Shown here: piece after piece, positions 10,223 through 19,162 of the stretch
Layout of the letters: every line of letters starts with the position of its first letter
Numbering within the stretch: the first letter of the stretch is position 1
Assembly (NCBI RefSeq): GCF_017963645.1
Contig: NZ_JAGMWN010000001.1
Location: forward strand, 744,001 to 808,000
Length of the DNA stretch: 64,000 nucleotides
Origin: Marivibrio halodurans
Lineage (GTDB): Bacteria > Pseudomonadota > Alphaproteobacteria > UBA8366 > Aestuariispiraceae
Reading direction: 5' to 3'
The notes under the pieces: generated by a model
Seen by the model: only the letters and a program-made list of their open reading frames with translations
Databases searched by the model: none
Told to the model about the DNA's origin: nothing
Made by a program: the position numbers and the translations under genes

Positions 10223-11038
10223 TTACCGCGCGAGCTTGCGCTTACGCTCCCGTTCCTTCTGCAGGACATAGACGCTGGCCGCGATCACGGTAAAGACGAC
10301 GAAGATGACGCCGATCACGTTGATGACCGGCGACAGACCGAAACGGAAGCGCGAGCCGATCTCCGTCACCAGGGTCCAATCGCCGCCGATCGCGAAGACG
10401 GTGGTGTTGTAATTCTCGATCGATTGCAGGAAGGCGATCACGGCGGCCGTCAGGATCGTCGGCATCAGGAAGGGCACGGTGATCCGCCGGAACATGAAGA
10501 AGCTGGAAGCGCCGAGATCGAGGGCCGCCTCCTCCAGCCCCCGATCCTGACGCTGCAGGCGCGCCATGAAAAGCAGCATGGAATAGGCCGCGATGAAGCT
10601 GCCTTGCGCCATCACCGTCAGGAACAGGCCGCCCGGCACGTCCACCCGCCCCCAGAAGATCAGAGTGGAGATACCGAGCACGATCCCCGGGATCAGCAAG
10701 GGCGATACCAGGATGGCGTAGAGCAGATTATTGTAGCGGCCGCGCAGGCGGGTCAGGATGAAGGCGCCCGAAAGCCCGAGCGGCAATGCCACCAGGATCA
10801 CGCCCAGGGCGACGATCAGGGAGTTCACGACACCCTGCAGGATTCGGTCGTCCCGCGCCAATTCGCCGAACCATTGCAACGTCCAGCCGCGCCATTGCGT
10901 GACCGACGGATACTCATAGGCGTTGAAGGCCGCCAGCGACATCACCAGCAGCGGCGCGAAGAGATAGACGAAGAAGACCACGACATAGATGTCGAGGACG
11001 AGAGTGGACCAATCGCGGCCCTGGCGTTGCGTGCTCAT
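10223..11038 (-). CDS. Polyamine-type ABC transporter permease (PotC/PotI-like)
   Basis: A 271-residue inner-membrane permease with six TM helices. The cytoplasmic coupling loop with the EAA motif is EEAALDLGASSFFMFRRITVP. The ATG at 11038 follows a GGAGAGAA ribosome-binding site. It is the last gene of a binding protein-ATPase-permease-permease operon on the minus strand. With the partner permease it should form the pore for spermidine, putrescine or a related cation or osmolyte. Confidence 0.85.
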   Translation of the reverse strand: MSTQRQGRDWSTLVLDIYVVVFFVYLFAPLLVMSLAAFNAYEYPSVTQWRGWTLQWFGELARDDRILQGVVNSLIVALGVILVALPLGLSGAFILTRLRGRYNNLLYAILVSPLLIPGIVLGISTLIFWGRVDVPGGLFLTVMAQGSFIAAYSMLLFMARLQRQDRGLEEAALDLGASSFFMFRRITVPFLMPTILTAAVIAFLQSIENYNTTVFAIGGDWTLVTEIGSRFRFGLSPVINVIGVIFVVFTVIAASVYVLQKERERKRKLAR

Positions 11039-11093
11039 CGATTCTCTCCGCTCAAGGCCCCGGTCGCCGCGCATCCCATGATTTTGCGCCCCG

Positions 11094-12131
11094 TCATTTC
11101 GCGATATCGCGGATGCCAACCTTGAAGACCTTCATCATGATCAGGATGAAGCCCAGGCAGACGAGCACGAGCGAGAAGCTGTAGGCGGCGCCGCTGTTCC
11201 AGTTCTGGCTTTCGAAGAATTGGCGATAGATCAATTGGCTGAACCAATCGCCGGATTTGCCCCGTGTCATGATCTGCGGCACCGAATAGGACCCGACGGA
11301 CAACATGAAGGTCATGATGCACCCCACCGCGATGCCGGGCTTGGCATGCGGAATGACGACGCGCAGATGCGTGCGGATGACGCCCGCGCCCAGATCCTCG
11401 CTCGCCTCCAACTGATTGCGGTCCAACGTCTCGACCGTGTTGTAGATCGGGAAGATCATGAAGAGGACATAGGCGTAGATCAGCGCCACGAAGACGGAGC
11501 CGGAATATTCCAGGAAGGGAACCCAGCTCTTATCCTCGAACGAGACCAACCCCAGCCAAGCCAGCAGGCTGTTGATAACCCCCTGATAGTCCAGGATCAT
11601 CAGCCAGGCATAGACGCGCAGCAACTCGTTGATCGCATAGGGCACGATCAGCCCCAGCATCAGCAACGCCGCCTTGTTCGGCGTCGACAGCTTGGCGATC
11701 GTGAAGGCGATCGGATAGCACACGATCAAAGCCAGAATCGTGACCGCCAGCGAATAGCCGATGCTCTTCAGGAATATCTCGAAATGCAGGGCCGACATCT
11801 TGGTGTAATTGTCGAAGCCGTAATGCTTCGGCGGCGCGGTCTCCTCCGCCTCCATAGCGGCGATGTCGGCCTTAAGTCCGTCGATCCGTTCCTGGATATC
11901 CGCCTTTCCCTCCGGCGTGTCAGCCTGCCCGAGATCGAATTCCAGGAGCCCCATGTCGGAATAGGCCCGGTCGATCCTCATGCCCAGTTGGTCGTCGCGA
12001 TCGATCCACCAGAGCGAATGCTCGATCATGAAGGCCTGCGGCAGCAGGATCATGATCAACATCCAGAAGGCCGTCAGCGTGATGAAGACACCCGTCAGCG
12101 TGCGGCCGTAGCTGCGCAGAAGTTCATGCAT
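11094..12131 (-). CDS. Polyamine-type ABC transporter permease (PotB/PotH-like) with periplasmic insert
   Basis: A 345-residue permease, longer than the usual 280-300. TM1 spans about residues 13-36. The EAA loop is LEASEDLGAGVIRTHLRVVIP near the C-terminal third. Between TM1 and TM2, residues about 43-103 form a polar, charged, helix-prone insertion (with IQERIDGLKADIAAMEAE) that ordinary PotB proteins lack or have shorter. The ATG at 12131 lies inside the end of the ATPase gene (8-nt overlap), indicating coupled translation. Confidence 0.85.
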   Translation of the reverse strand: MHELLRSYGRTLTGVFITLTAFWMLIMILLPQAFMIEHSLWWIDRDDQLGMRIDRAYSDMGLLEFDLGQADTPEGKADIQERIDGLKADIAAMEAEETAPPKHYGFDNYTKMSALHFEIFLKSIGYSLAVTILALIVCYPIAFTIAKLSTPNKAALLMLGLIVPYAINELLRVYAWLMILDYQGVINSLLAWLGLVSFEDKSWVPFLEYSGSVFVALIYAYVLFMIFPIYNTVETLDRNQLEASEDLGAGVIRTHLRVVIPHAKPGIAVGCIMTFMLSVGSYSVPQIMTRGKSGDWFSQLIYRQFFESQNWNSGAAYSFSLVLVCLGFILIMMKVFKVGIRDIAK

Positions 12132-13218
12132 CGTCCGCCTCGGCCTCGATCTCGCCGGCGCGCATGACGACCGCGTCGGCGGCGTTGAAACCAACCTTCA
12201 CCGCGCCTTCGAGCCCGCCATGGCCGCCCCGGTTCGCCTCATGCACGATGAAGCTGTCCGCACCGGCCTTGAAGAACAGATTGACGAAGGACCCTTCGAG
12301 GTCGCGACGCTCGAACCGCGCGTCGAAGACGTTGTCGGGGGCCACGCCATTGACGCGCGCGCTGCGCTCCGGCCGCACGAAAAGCATCGCGCGCTCCCCG
12401 ACCGACAGGCGGTCCTGATCGCGCCCGCGCAGCATGCCGTGCGGCGTCTCGACCGTGGCGAAGCCATCGCCCGTTGCCGTGACCCGCCCCTCGATCACAT
12501 TGTTCTCGCCGACGAAGGTGGCCACGAACGGGGTGCGGGGATTGTCGTAGATGGTATCGACGTCGCCGACCTGCTCGACCACGCCGGCCTTCATCACGGC
12601 GATCCGGTCGGACATGGTCAGCGCCTCGCCCTGATCGTGGGTGATGAAGATGAAGGTAACGCCGGTCTTGCGTTGGATGTCCTTCAGTTCGGCCCGCATG
12701 TACTGGCGCAGCTTGAGGTCGAGCGCGGAGAGCGGCTCGTCCAGCAGCAGGACCGCCGGTTCGACGGCGAGCGCGCGGGCGATCGCCACGCGCTGCTTCT
12801 GGCCGCCGGACAGTTCGTTCGGGGATTTCTCCTCATGCCCTTGCAGCCCGACCAGGGCGAGCAGGTCGAAGGCCCGATCGCGCCGCGTCTTCCGGTCGAC
12901 GCCGCGCGCCTCCAGCCCGAAGGCGACATTCTCCCAATTGGTCATCAGCGGGAACAACGCCAGATTCTGGAAGATCAGTGCCGTCGGCCGCCGCGCCGGG
13001 CCCAGGGCGCCCATGTCCTGGTCGCCGATCAGCACCTTGCCCTCGCTCGGCCGGATGAAGCCGGAGACCATGCGCAGGATCGTCGTCTTGCCGCATCCCG
13101 ACGGCCCCAGAATGGAAAAGAACTCGCCCGCATTGATCGTGAGCGTCGTACGCTCTACCGCCGTGAACCCGCCGAAGCGCATCACGACATCCTGAAGCCG
13201 CACGTCCTTGCCGCGCAT
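12124..13218 (-). CDS. Polyamine-type ABC transporter ATP-binding protein (PotA/PotG-like)
   Basis: A 364-residue ABC ATPase with Walker A GPSGCGKT, Q-loop FQNLALFP, signature LSGGQKQR, Walker B LLLDEPLSALD and switch His in ITHDQGEAL. A C-terminal TOBE-type regulatory domain follows from about residue 240 (FVGENNVIEGRV). The layout matches PotA/FbpC-type importers. It sits between the binding protein and the first permease and energises the importer. Confidence 0.9.
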   Translation of the reverse strand: MRGKDVRLQDVVMRFGGFTAVERTTLTINAGEFFSILGPSGCGKTTILRMVSGFIRPSEGKVLIGDQDMGALGPARRPTALIFQNLALFPLMTNWENVAFGLEARGVDRKTRRDRAFDLLALVGLQGHEEKSPNELSGGQKQRVAIARALAVEPAVLLLDEPLSALDLKLRQYMRAELKDIQRKTGVTFIFITHDQGEALTMSDRIAVMKAGVVEQVGDVDTIYDNPRTPFVATFVGENNVIEGRVTATGDGFATVETPHGMLRGRDQDRLSVGERAMLFVRPERSARVNGVAPDNVFDARFERRDLEGSFVNLFFKAGADSFIVHEANRGGHGGLEGAVKVGFNAADAVVMRAGEIEAEADDA

Positions 13219-13306
13219 GGCCCGCCCCCTTTTTCGAACCCAGACGTCGCGATCGGCGTGAGCGGACGGGGAATTGCCCCGTCCGCCCCACCGTCACCCT
13301 CGCCGA

Positions 13307-14422
13307 TCAGGCGTTGGTGATCTTCTCGACATATTCCTGGCGGAGTTGCGCGAAATAGGGCGTATCCGCCTGCCACCACCACAGATTCGCGAGGTTCTCC
13401 TCATTGTAGACCTCGTCGAACTGCTGCTTGTATTCGGTGCCGGCATGGTCGGCGGCGCCCTTCACGGCCGAGTTATAGCCGGTATTCTTGGAGAACATGC
13501 CGGCCATCCGGGGCTCGAGCATCGCGTTGATGAAGGCATAGGCCTGATCGATATTCTCCGCGCCCGCGGTGACACCCATCGAGTCCATCCAGGTGATGCC
13601 GCCTTCCTTGGGCATGCGGTATTTCCACTTCGCATTCTCGCGATTGAGCAGAAGACCGGTCGTGTCCCAGGTCTGGCCGATCGTCGCGCCGGCGTCGGTG
13701 AAGGCGGCGGTCGCCTCGGTCGCGTTGTTCCAGAAGGCCGCGATATTGTCCTTGCGCTCGATGATGAAGGCCGCGCAAGCATCCCACACGCGGCGCGCCT
13801 CGTCCTCGGACTTATAGATGTCGAGGGCGCGGTTCGACGGCACCTCGCCGGTCGCGTCGAGATAGAGCGCCACGCCCATGATGACCGACTTCTGACGGAA
13901 GGCGGCGGAACCCGAGGCCTCCGGCGCCCAGAGCGAGCCGAAGGAGACCGCCTCCGCGTCCATCGGCATGGCCTCGCTGTCATAGGTGATGGCTTCCGTG
14001 CCCCAGTCGAACGGCAGCAGATAGCGCTTGCCGCGATAGGTCGCGCCGAGATTGATCGAGTCGCGGACCATGGAGGGGATCAGGCGGTCCATCGCCACCT
14101 TGCTCTCGTCAAGCGGGGCGATCAGGTCGTACTGATAGTAGTTCGGCCCGTTGGTGATCGAGGGGAAGATAACGTCGAATCCCTTGCCGCCCGCGGCGCG
14201 CAGCTTGTTCTCCGCCTCGTCGTTGGAGCCGTAGGTCGACAGATTGACCGTGATGCCGGTATCGCCCTCGAACTTCTTGATCATGTTCTCTTGGATATAA
14301 TCGCCCCAGGCATAGACATTGACCTGCCCGCTCGAGGCGAGCGCGTCATGGGCCTTCAGGATGACGGGCGCGACGGCGGCGGCGGCCACACCCTTCAGCA
14401 TGGATCGACGGGAAAAGCGCAT
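13307..14422 (-). CDS. Polyamine-type extracellular solute-binding protein (PotD/PotF-like), Tat signal
   Basis: A 371-residue binding protein. The N-terminus MRFSRRSMLKG is a twin-arginine signal followed by an Ala-rich hydrophobic stretch ending near DALASS, so export is by Tat. The mature part opens with VNVYAWGDYIQENMIKKFE, the standard PotD/PotF first strand and helix. As first gene of the minus-strand transporter operon it sets substrate specificity; polyamine is the best guess and I did not verify ligand residues. Confidence 0.85.
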   Translation of the reverse strand: MRFSRRSMLKGVAAAAVAPVILKAHDALASSGQVNVYAWGDYIQENMIKKFEGDTGITVNLSTYGSNDEAENKLRAAGGKGFDVIFPSITNGPNYYQYDLIAPLDESKVAMDRLIPSMVRDSINLGATYRGKRYLLPFDWGTEAITYDSEAMPMDAEAVSFGSLWAPEASGSAAFRQKSVIMGVALYLDATGEVPSNRALDIYKSEDEARRVWDACAAFIIERKDNIAAFWNNATEATAAFTDAGATIGQTWDTTGLLLNRENAKWKYRMPKEGGITWMDSMGVTAGAENIDQAYAFINAMLEPRMAGMFSKNTGYNSAVKGAADHAGTEYKQQFDEVYNEENLANLWWWQADTPYFAQLRQEYVEKITNA

Positions 14423-14667
14423 GGTCTCGAAACCCCTTGGTTGGCCGATCGGTTGGCACGATCGGTTGGCATGATGGGCCACGGCGGTTCCACCGGGTCG
14501 CATCGCACGGAGCGACCCGGCCGCATATCGCCGCGACCGGCAGGCCTATGCTGATAGGGAGAAAGCGAGACCGAACCGTTGCCGGCCGGTGAATATTTGA
14601 TGGCCGTGACATTGCACCGGCATGACGTCGCCGCCGTGATGGTCACCCCCTGAAGAGGCATCGCGGC

Positions 14668-15201
14668 TCAGCGCGCGGACATCTCCCGGCAGCGCGCCTC
14701 GACCTCTTCCCGGGCGGCATCCTCGAGGTCCGAGGCGAGACGGGTTTCGAGCATGCCCAAAACATCGGCCTTGAAGCCGAGACCTTGCAGAAAATCGACG
14801 AGACTGGTGGCGATCCGCCCGCCAAGCTCGCTCACCCGCGCGTCGACCGACGTGACACGGCACCGGGCGAGATCGGCCGTCAGATCGATCGCGACACGGC
14901 CGCCGAGGTCGCCGCTCATCGAGGCGTCCGGCCCCGCCTCGCAATAGAGCGTCGCATCGATCGCGGCCGAAAGCGCATCGTTTTCCATGTTGAGCGCGAC
15001 ATCATGCACCGTCAGGCTCTTGAAGCGGTCGACGGCGATCGTCACCAACTTGAAATCGTCGATCCGAAGGGCGGAACACGGCTCGGCCTGTCGGATCGCG
15101 TTTTCCACCATGGCGTTCGCCCGCGCCTCGCCCGGCACCGTCAGGACCGCGACGAGGAGAAGAGCGACAAGGCGGAACCCGGTGAAGACATGATAACGCA
15201 T
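14668..15201 (-). CDS. Secreted hypothetical protein
   Basis: A 177-residue protein starting MRYHVFTGFRLVALLLVAVL, a clear signal peptide with likely cleavage after ARA near residue 28. The mature part has three or four Cys residues (in EPCSAL, LYCEAG, ARCRVT and EARCREM) that could form disulfides. I do not recognise the family. It lies downstream of mobA on the same strand, 50 nt away, but its link to molybdenum metabolism is only positional. Confidence 0.6.
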   Translation of the reverse strand: MRYHVFTGFRLVALLLVAVLTVPGEARANAMVENAIRQAEPCSALRIDDFKLVTIAVDRFKSLTVHDVALNMENDALSAAIDATLYCEAGPDASMSGDLGGRVAIDLTADLARCRVTSVDARVSELGGRIATSLVDFLQGLGFKADVLGMLETRLASDLEDAAREEVEARCREMSAR

Positions 15202-15251
15202 GGATGATCGGTCCCTGGCTGGGGATCTCGACGGCCGATACGGCCGGCCGC

Positions 15252-15950
15252 CTATCTGCTGCGGCGTAGAAGGCGCTCCGCCGCCTCGATGTCGCCGGGG
15301 GCATTGGCGTTGAAGAAGGGGTCGACAGGCTCCGCCGCGAACTCGACCTGGATCAACTTGAAACGGCGGGTCCAGCGGTCGACCTTCCGGATATCCTCCT
15401 CCAGCATGGTCTGGCGCAGATCGTCGGCCAGCCGCACGGGCCAGAGGCCGACCACCGGATGCGCCCGGCCGTCGGAGGCGGCGCAGGCCATGTCCGCCTC
15501 CGCGCGCTCGACCGCCTGCATCAATCGCGGCACCAGATTGCGCGGCAGGAACGGTGCATCGCCCGGGAAGGTCGCGAGCCATTCGGCCCCGCGATGGTGG
15601 CGCCGCGCCCACTCCAACCCCGCCAACACGCCGGCCAGCGGGCCAGGCTGCCCATCCATCGTATCGGCCAGGACATCCATGCCGGTGACCTCGAAACGCT
15701 CCGGGTCGCCATTGGCATTGAGGGCAAGCTCGTCGACCTGGGGCCGGACGCGTTCGATGATATGATCCAGGATGGGACGGCCGCCCAGGAGGCGCAGGGA
15801 TTTGTCCCCACCGCCCATGCGCGACGACAAGCCGCCCGCGAGCACGATGCCCACGACGCCCGTGGAGACCGGCGCCGTCTTGGTTACATCCAAGTTCTCG
15901 TTAACACTCAATGGCGTGCCTTGCTTCGTTTCTGGGTCCCTCACCATCAT
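15252..15950 (-). CDS. mobA: Molybdenum cofactor guanylyltransferase MobA
   Basis: A 232-residue nucleotidyltransferase. The GTP-binding loop LAGGLSSRMGGGDKSL is the MobA signature. ADTMDGQPGPLAGVLAGLEWA and FPGDAPFLP (metal-binding Asp) follow in the right order. MobA attaches GMP to Mo-molybdopterin to make the bis-MGD cofactor. The start at 15950 overlaps the stop of the diguanylate cyclase gene; a GGGAG site lies upstream. moaA is encoded divergently about 1.3 kb away, forming a small molybdopterin neighbourhood. Confidence 0.9.
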   Translation of the reverse strand: MMVRDPETKQGTPLSVNENLDVTKTAPVSTGVVGIVLAGGLSSRMGGGDKSLRLLGGRPILDHIIERVRPQVDELALNANGDPERFEVTGMDVLADTMDGQPGPLAGVLAGLEWARRHHRGAEWLATFPGDAPFLPRNLVPRLMQAVERAEADMACAASDGRAHPVVGLWPVRLADDLRQTMLEEDIRKVDRWTRRFKLIQVEFAAEPVDPFFNANAPGDIEAAERLLRRSR

Positions 15951-16990
15951 CTCATGCTTCTCCCGCCTTCCTTCGAGAATTCTGGCGACAGGTCGGACGA
16001 CAAACCCGGTCTCCAACAGGTTATCCTGTTCCGTCCCGTATCCTTCGATCGGTATAGCGCTTCGTCCGCACGCTCAATCACGGTCTTCAACGGTGCCGCG
16101 CGATCCGCCACGGCGAGGCCGAAGGAGGCCCGAACCTCGATCGCCCCTCCCTTGTCCAAGCCGATTGGGCGTTCCTCCAGGGCGCGCCGCAAACGCTCCA
16201 GCACATCCCGTGCCGTTTCCTCGCCGGCATTGGGCAGACAAACGAGAAACTCCTCGCCGCCATAGCGATAGATAGTGTCCGTCGGCCGCAAACGCGAGAC
16301 GAAGCGACCCGCGACGGCCCTCAAGACCTCATCCCCGACACCATGACCGTGGGCATCATTGATCGCCTTGAAATGATCGATGTCGCAGAGCCCGATCGCG
16401 AGCCCCTTGCCGCCATGCCCCGTGTCGGTACCCCGGCGGTACGCTGTCTCGACTTCCGCCATCATCCCGGCGCGCGTACTGAGGCCGGTCAGCGGGTCGA
16501 GGGTCGAAACCGCCTTTCCGAAGGCATCGCGCAACCGGCGCGCGCGCCCCCGGAACGCATCCGCGCGGGCGACCAGCTCGTCATATTCGCCGACAGGAAC
16601 CGGACGGTCGGCGCGCGCGCGTTCCGCCAGGAGGCGCGCCAGTTCATGAAGGCTTCGATAGCTTTTCCAAAGTTCACTGACCGCCGATTGGCGCAACAGC
16701 GGGTCATCCGCATGCGCCAGATACCACATGCCGAAACGGCTGTAGAGAACCCGGTCCTCGTCCAGTAAATCCGGTTCCGGCTCGATACGGCAGACAAGCG
16801 CGCGATGCCATCGATTCAACCATCGCGCATGCTCGTCCAGCGCATCGTCGACCGCCGCAAGGACATCATTCGCGTCGAGATCCTCCGGCCGCGACTGATC
16901 GGCGGGCTGACAGCCCTGTTCGCGCTTATTCATCACCAAACGCTCGCTTCGCCGGACGCTCGTATCGCCGGAGTCCAACCCTTGCGCCAT
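15947..16990 (-). CDS. Diguanylate cyclase with degenerate CZB-like N-terminal domain (DgcZ-like)
   Basis: A 347-residue protein. Residues about 160-330 are a GGDEF domain with active site GGEEF (244-248) and an intact inhibitory RxxD site, RPTD (235-238). Residues about 44-125 align by eye with the zinc-sensing CZB domain of E. coli DgcZ (DEHARWL, SRFGMWY, SLHELARLL). Two of four zinc ligands appear changed: the Cys position is S84 and one His is Y111, while H54 and H115 remain. It should make c-di-GMP; the sensing role is uncertain. It overlaps mobA by 4 nt. An alternative start is the Met at 16933. Confidence 0.85.
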   Translation of the reverse strand: MAQGLDSGDTSVRRSERLVMNKREQGCQPADQSRPEDLDANDVLAAVDDALDEHARWLNRWHRALVCRIEPEPDLLDEDRVLYSRFGMWYLAHADDPLLRQSAVSELWKSYRSLHELARLLAERARADRPVPVGEYDELVARADAFRGRARRLRDAFGKAVSTLDPLTGLSTRAGMMAEVETAYRRGTDTGHGGKGLAIGLCDIDHFKAINDAHGHGVGDEVLRAVAGRFVSRLRPTDTIYRYGGEEFLVCLPNAGEETARDVLERLRRALEERPIGLDKGGAIEVRASFGLAVADRAAPLKTVIERADEALYRSKDTGRNRITCWRPGLSSDLSPEFSKEGGRSMR

Positions 16991-17313
16991 GCATACCCCT
17001 AAAATCGGGACAAACCCCCAGCAAGTGGGGCGACTTGGCCCTTATAGCCCATGCACGCGCCCTTACACGCCCCGAAAGTACTATGGATACTCCTCTCGAA
17101 GTGGGCAAGTCGTCGCCATGCCATGCATGGACCGGGGGTGTTGGTGCGTGCATCAAGAGCCTATATAGTCACGTGTTAGCCATCGGCAAATCGCGGCACG
17201 CGGCCGATGGGCCATGCCCGACGGCAACGCGAAAGCACGGTGAACCGTCGGTGCATGACGAGTGAACGCGGGCAACACGCGTGAACGATCACGGGATAGT
17301 GGGAAACGCATTC
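16991..17313. other. Intergenic region between divergent diguanylate cyclase and moaA
   Basis: About 320 nt with no supported gene; it should hold promoters for both directions. It contains several inverted repeats: CATCGGC...GCCGATG around 17180-17210, and a perfect 7-bp stem CCGACGG...CCGTCGG around 17218-17252 just upstream of moaA. I checked for a molybdenum-cofactor riboswitch and could not match its conserved elements. Confidence 0.5.
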
Positions 17314-18384
17314 ATGCATGGGTCGAAGGAACAGGAAGTCACGGCCGTCTTGGACGATGCCGCGCGAATCGCGAGCGACCAGCAGGCGCCGATGATCGAC
17401 CCGTTCGGCCGGGCGATCAGCTATCTGCGCGTCTCGGTCACGGATCGCTGCGATTTCCGATGCGTCTATTGCATGTCGGAGGACATGACCTTCCTGCCGA
17501 AGAAGGACGTACTGTCGCTGGAGGAGCTGGACCGCGCCTGCTCCGCCTTCGTGCGCCTGGGCGTGCGAAAGCTCCGCCTCACGGGCGGGGAACCGCTGGT
17601 TCGCCGCAATATCATGTGGCTGATCGAACGGCTGGGCCGTCATCTGGATAGCGGCGCGCTGGAGGAATTGACCCTAACCACGAACGGCAGCCAGCTCGCC
17701 CGCTACGCGGAGGACCTCTATCGCTGCGGCGTTCGACGGGTGAACGTTTCGCTGGACACCCTCGATCCCGGGAAATTCCTGGAGATCACGCGCTGGGGCA
17801 AGTACGACAAGGTGATGGAGGGGCTGGAGGCCGCGAAGCGCGCGGGCCTGCAGGTCAAGATCAACTGTGTCGCGCTGAAGGGCGTCAATGACGACGAGAT
17901 TCACCGCATCGTCGAATGGTGCGGCGAAGAGGGGTTCGACCTGACCTTCATCGAGGTCATGCCGATGGGCGATATCGGCAATGAGGAGCGGCTGGATCAG
18001 TACTGGCCGCTGACCATGGTGCGGGCGGAGCTTGCCCGGCGCTGGACCCTGACGGACAGCGACTACGTCACCGGCGGGCCGGCGCGTTACGTCCACGTCG
18101 CGGAGACGGGGCGGAAGATCGGCTTCATCACGCCGCTCACCCATAATTTCTGCGAAAGCTGCAATCGCGTGCGCTTCACCTGCACGGGCATGCTCTATAT
18201 GTGCCTCGGCCAGGACGACTCCGCCGATCTCCGCCCCGCGCTGCGCGAGCGCGAGGATGACGGCGCCCTGGAAGACTCGATCCGCGAGGCCATCGGCCGC
18301 AAGCCCAAAGGGCATGATTTCGTTATCGACCGGCGCCGGGGCGCCAAATCGGTCGCCCGGCATATGAGCGTCACCGGCGGATAG
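17314..18384 (+). CDS. moaA: GTP 3',8-cyclase MoaA
   Basis: Radical-SAM enzyme of molybdopterin synthesis; it converts GTP to 3',8-cyclo-GTP. The N-terminal [4Fe-4S] motif is CDFRCVYC, followed by [13 protein letters not shown] (SAM-binding GGEP). The C-terminal cluster motif [11 protein letters not shown] and a later Cys bind the second cluster, which holds GTP. Start choice is open: GTG 17281, ATG 17314 or ATG 17392 ([15 protein letters not shown], where family similarity begins). The C-terminus lacks the usual terminal Gly-Gly context only in being Thr-Gly-Gly, so the functional GG tail is kept. Confidence 0.9.
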   Translation: MHGSKEQEVTAVLDDAARIASDQQAPMIDPFGRAISYLRVSVTDRCDFRCVYCMSEDMTFLPKKDVLSLEELDRACSAFVRLGVRKLRLTGGEPLVRRNIMWLIERLGRHLDSGALEELTLTTNGSQLARYAEDLYRCGVRRVNVSLDTLDPGKFLEITRWGKYDKVMEGLEAAKRAGLQVKINCVALKGVNDDEIHRIVEWCGEEGFDLTFIEVMPMGDIGNEERLDQYWPLTMVRAELARRWTLTDSDYVTGGPARYVHVAETGRKIGFITPLTHNFCESCNRVRFTCTGMLYMCLGQDDSADLRPALREREDDGALEDSIREAIGRKPKGHDFVIDRRRGAKSVARHMSVTGG

Positions 18385-18503
18385 CGCCCTCCTCGGACGG
18401 GTGGCCGCCTCCCCTCCTTCCCCGTCGCGCCGCAAGGCGATTGCCCGGTCGGCGTGGCGGGCGTACCGTCGCCCCGACGTCAATCGACGGAGCCCGAGAT
18501 TCC

Positions 18504-19148
18504 ATGCAGACGATCCGCAGCGAGGAGGAACTCGCCGCCCTTTACGACGCGCCGGGACGCGCGTCCCTGGTCAAGGAAGCCGTTAGGCTGACGCCGGAAT
18601 ATCGCGCGCTGCTCGCGGCGTCCCCCTTCTTCGCGCTGGCGACCGTCGGGCCGGAGGGCCTCGATTGCTCTCCGCGCGGCGACCGGGGTGCCGCCATCCA
18701 TATCGAGGATGACGAAACCCTGATGCTGCCCGACCGGCGCGGCAATAATCGTATCGATTCCCTGCGAAATATCGTCCGCGACCCGCGCGTGGCGCTGCTG
18801 TTCCTGATTCCCGGTTCAGGCACGACGGTCCGGGTCAACGGGCATGCCTCGATCACGACCGATGCCGCGCTGCTTGAGCGTTTCGCGGTCGAGGGCAAGA
18901 AGCCGCGCAGCGTCCTCGTGATCGGCATCGACCGGGTCTATTTTCAATGCGCGCGCGCCGTGCTGCGCGCCGGTTTGTGGGACGAGGCCGCACGGGTCGA
19001 TCCCGCCGACATCCCGACCCCCGGGAAACTGTTGCAGGCGATGACCGAGAAGCCGCAGATGCCCCGGAACGATTCCGGCGAGGCCCCCATCGACGGCGCC
19101 GCCTATGACGCCGACTGGTCGGGGCGAGCCAAGAAAAGCCTATGGTAG
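18504..19148 (+). CDS. PPOX-type FMN-binding flavoprotein (MSMEG_1061-like)
   Basis: A 214-residue split-barrel flavoprotein. The core FFALATVGPEGLDCSPRGD, the LMLPDRRGNNRIDSLRNI stretch and VALLFLIPGSGTTVRVNG are typical of the pyridoxamine-phosphate-oxidase-like family, particularly the subgroup described as MSMEG_1061-like. These bind FMN or a related flavin and reduce unknown substrates. The ATG at 18504 starts MQTIRSEEEL; upstream in-frame residues are low-complexity and excluded. It ends 14 nt before panE. Confidence 0.8.
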   Translation: MQTIRSEEELAALYDAPGRASLVKEAVRLTPEYRALLAASPFFALATVGPEGLDCSPRGDRGAAIHIEDDETLMLPDRRGNNRIDSLRNIVRDPRVALLFLIPGSGTTVRVNGHASITTDAALLERFAVEGKKPRSVLVIGIDRVYFQCARAVLRAGLWDEAARVDPADIPTPGKLLQAMTEKPQMPRNDSGEAPIDGAAYDADWSGRAKKSLW

Positions 19149-19162
19149 GGAGTGGACGTAGC

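Noticed and set aside
16991-17313. Molybdenum-cofactor riboswitch upstream of moaA
   Set aside because: Hairpins are present but I could not match the conserved loops of that riboswitch.
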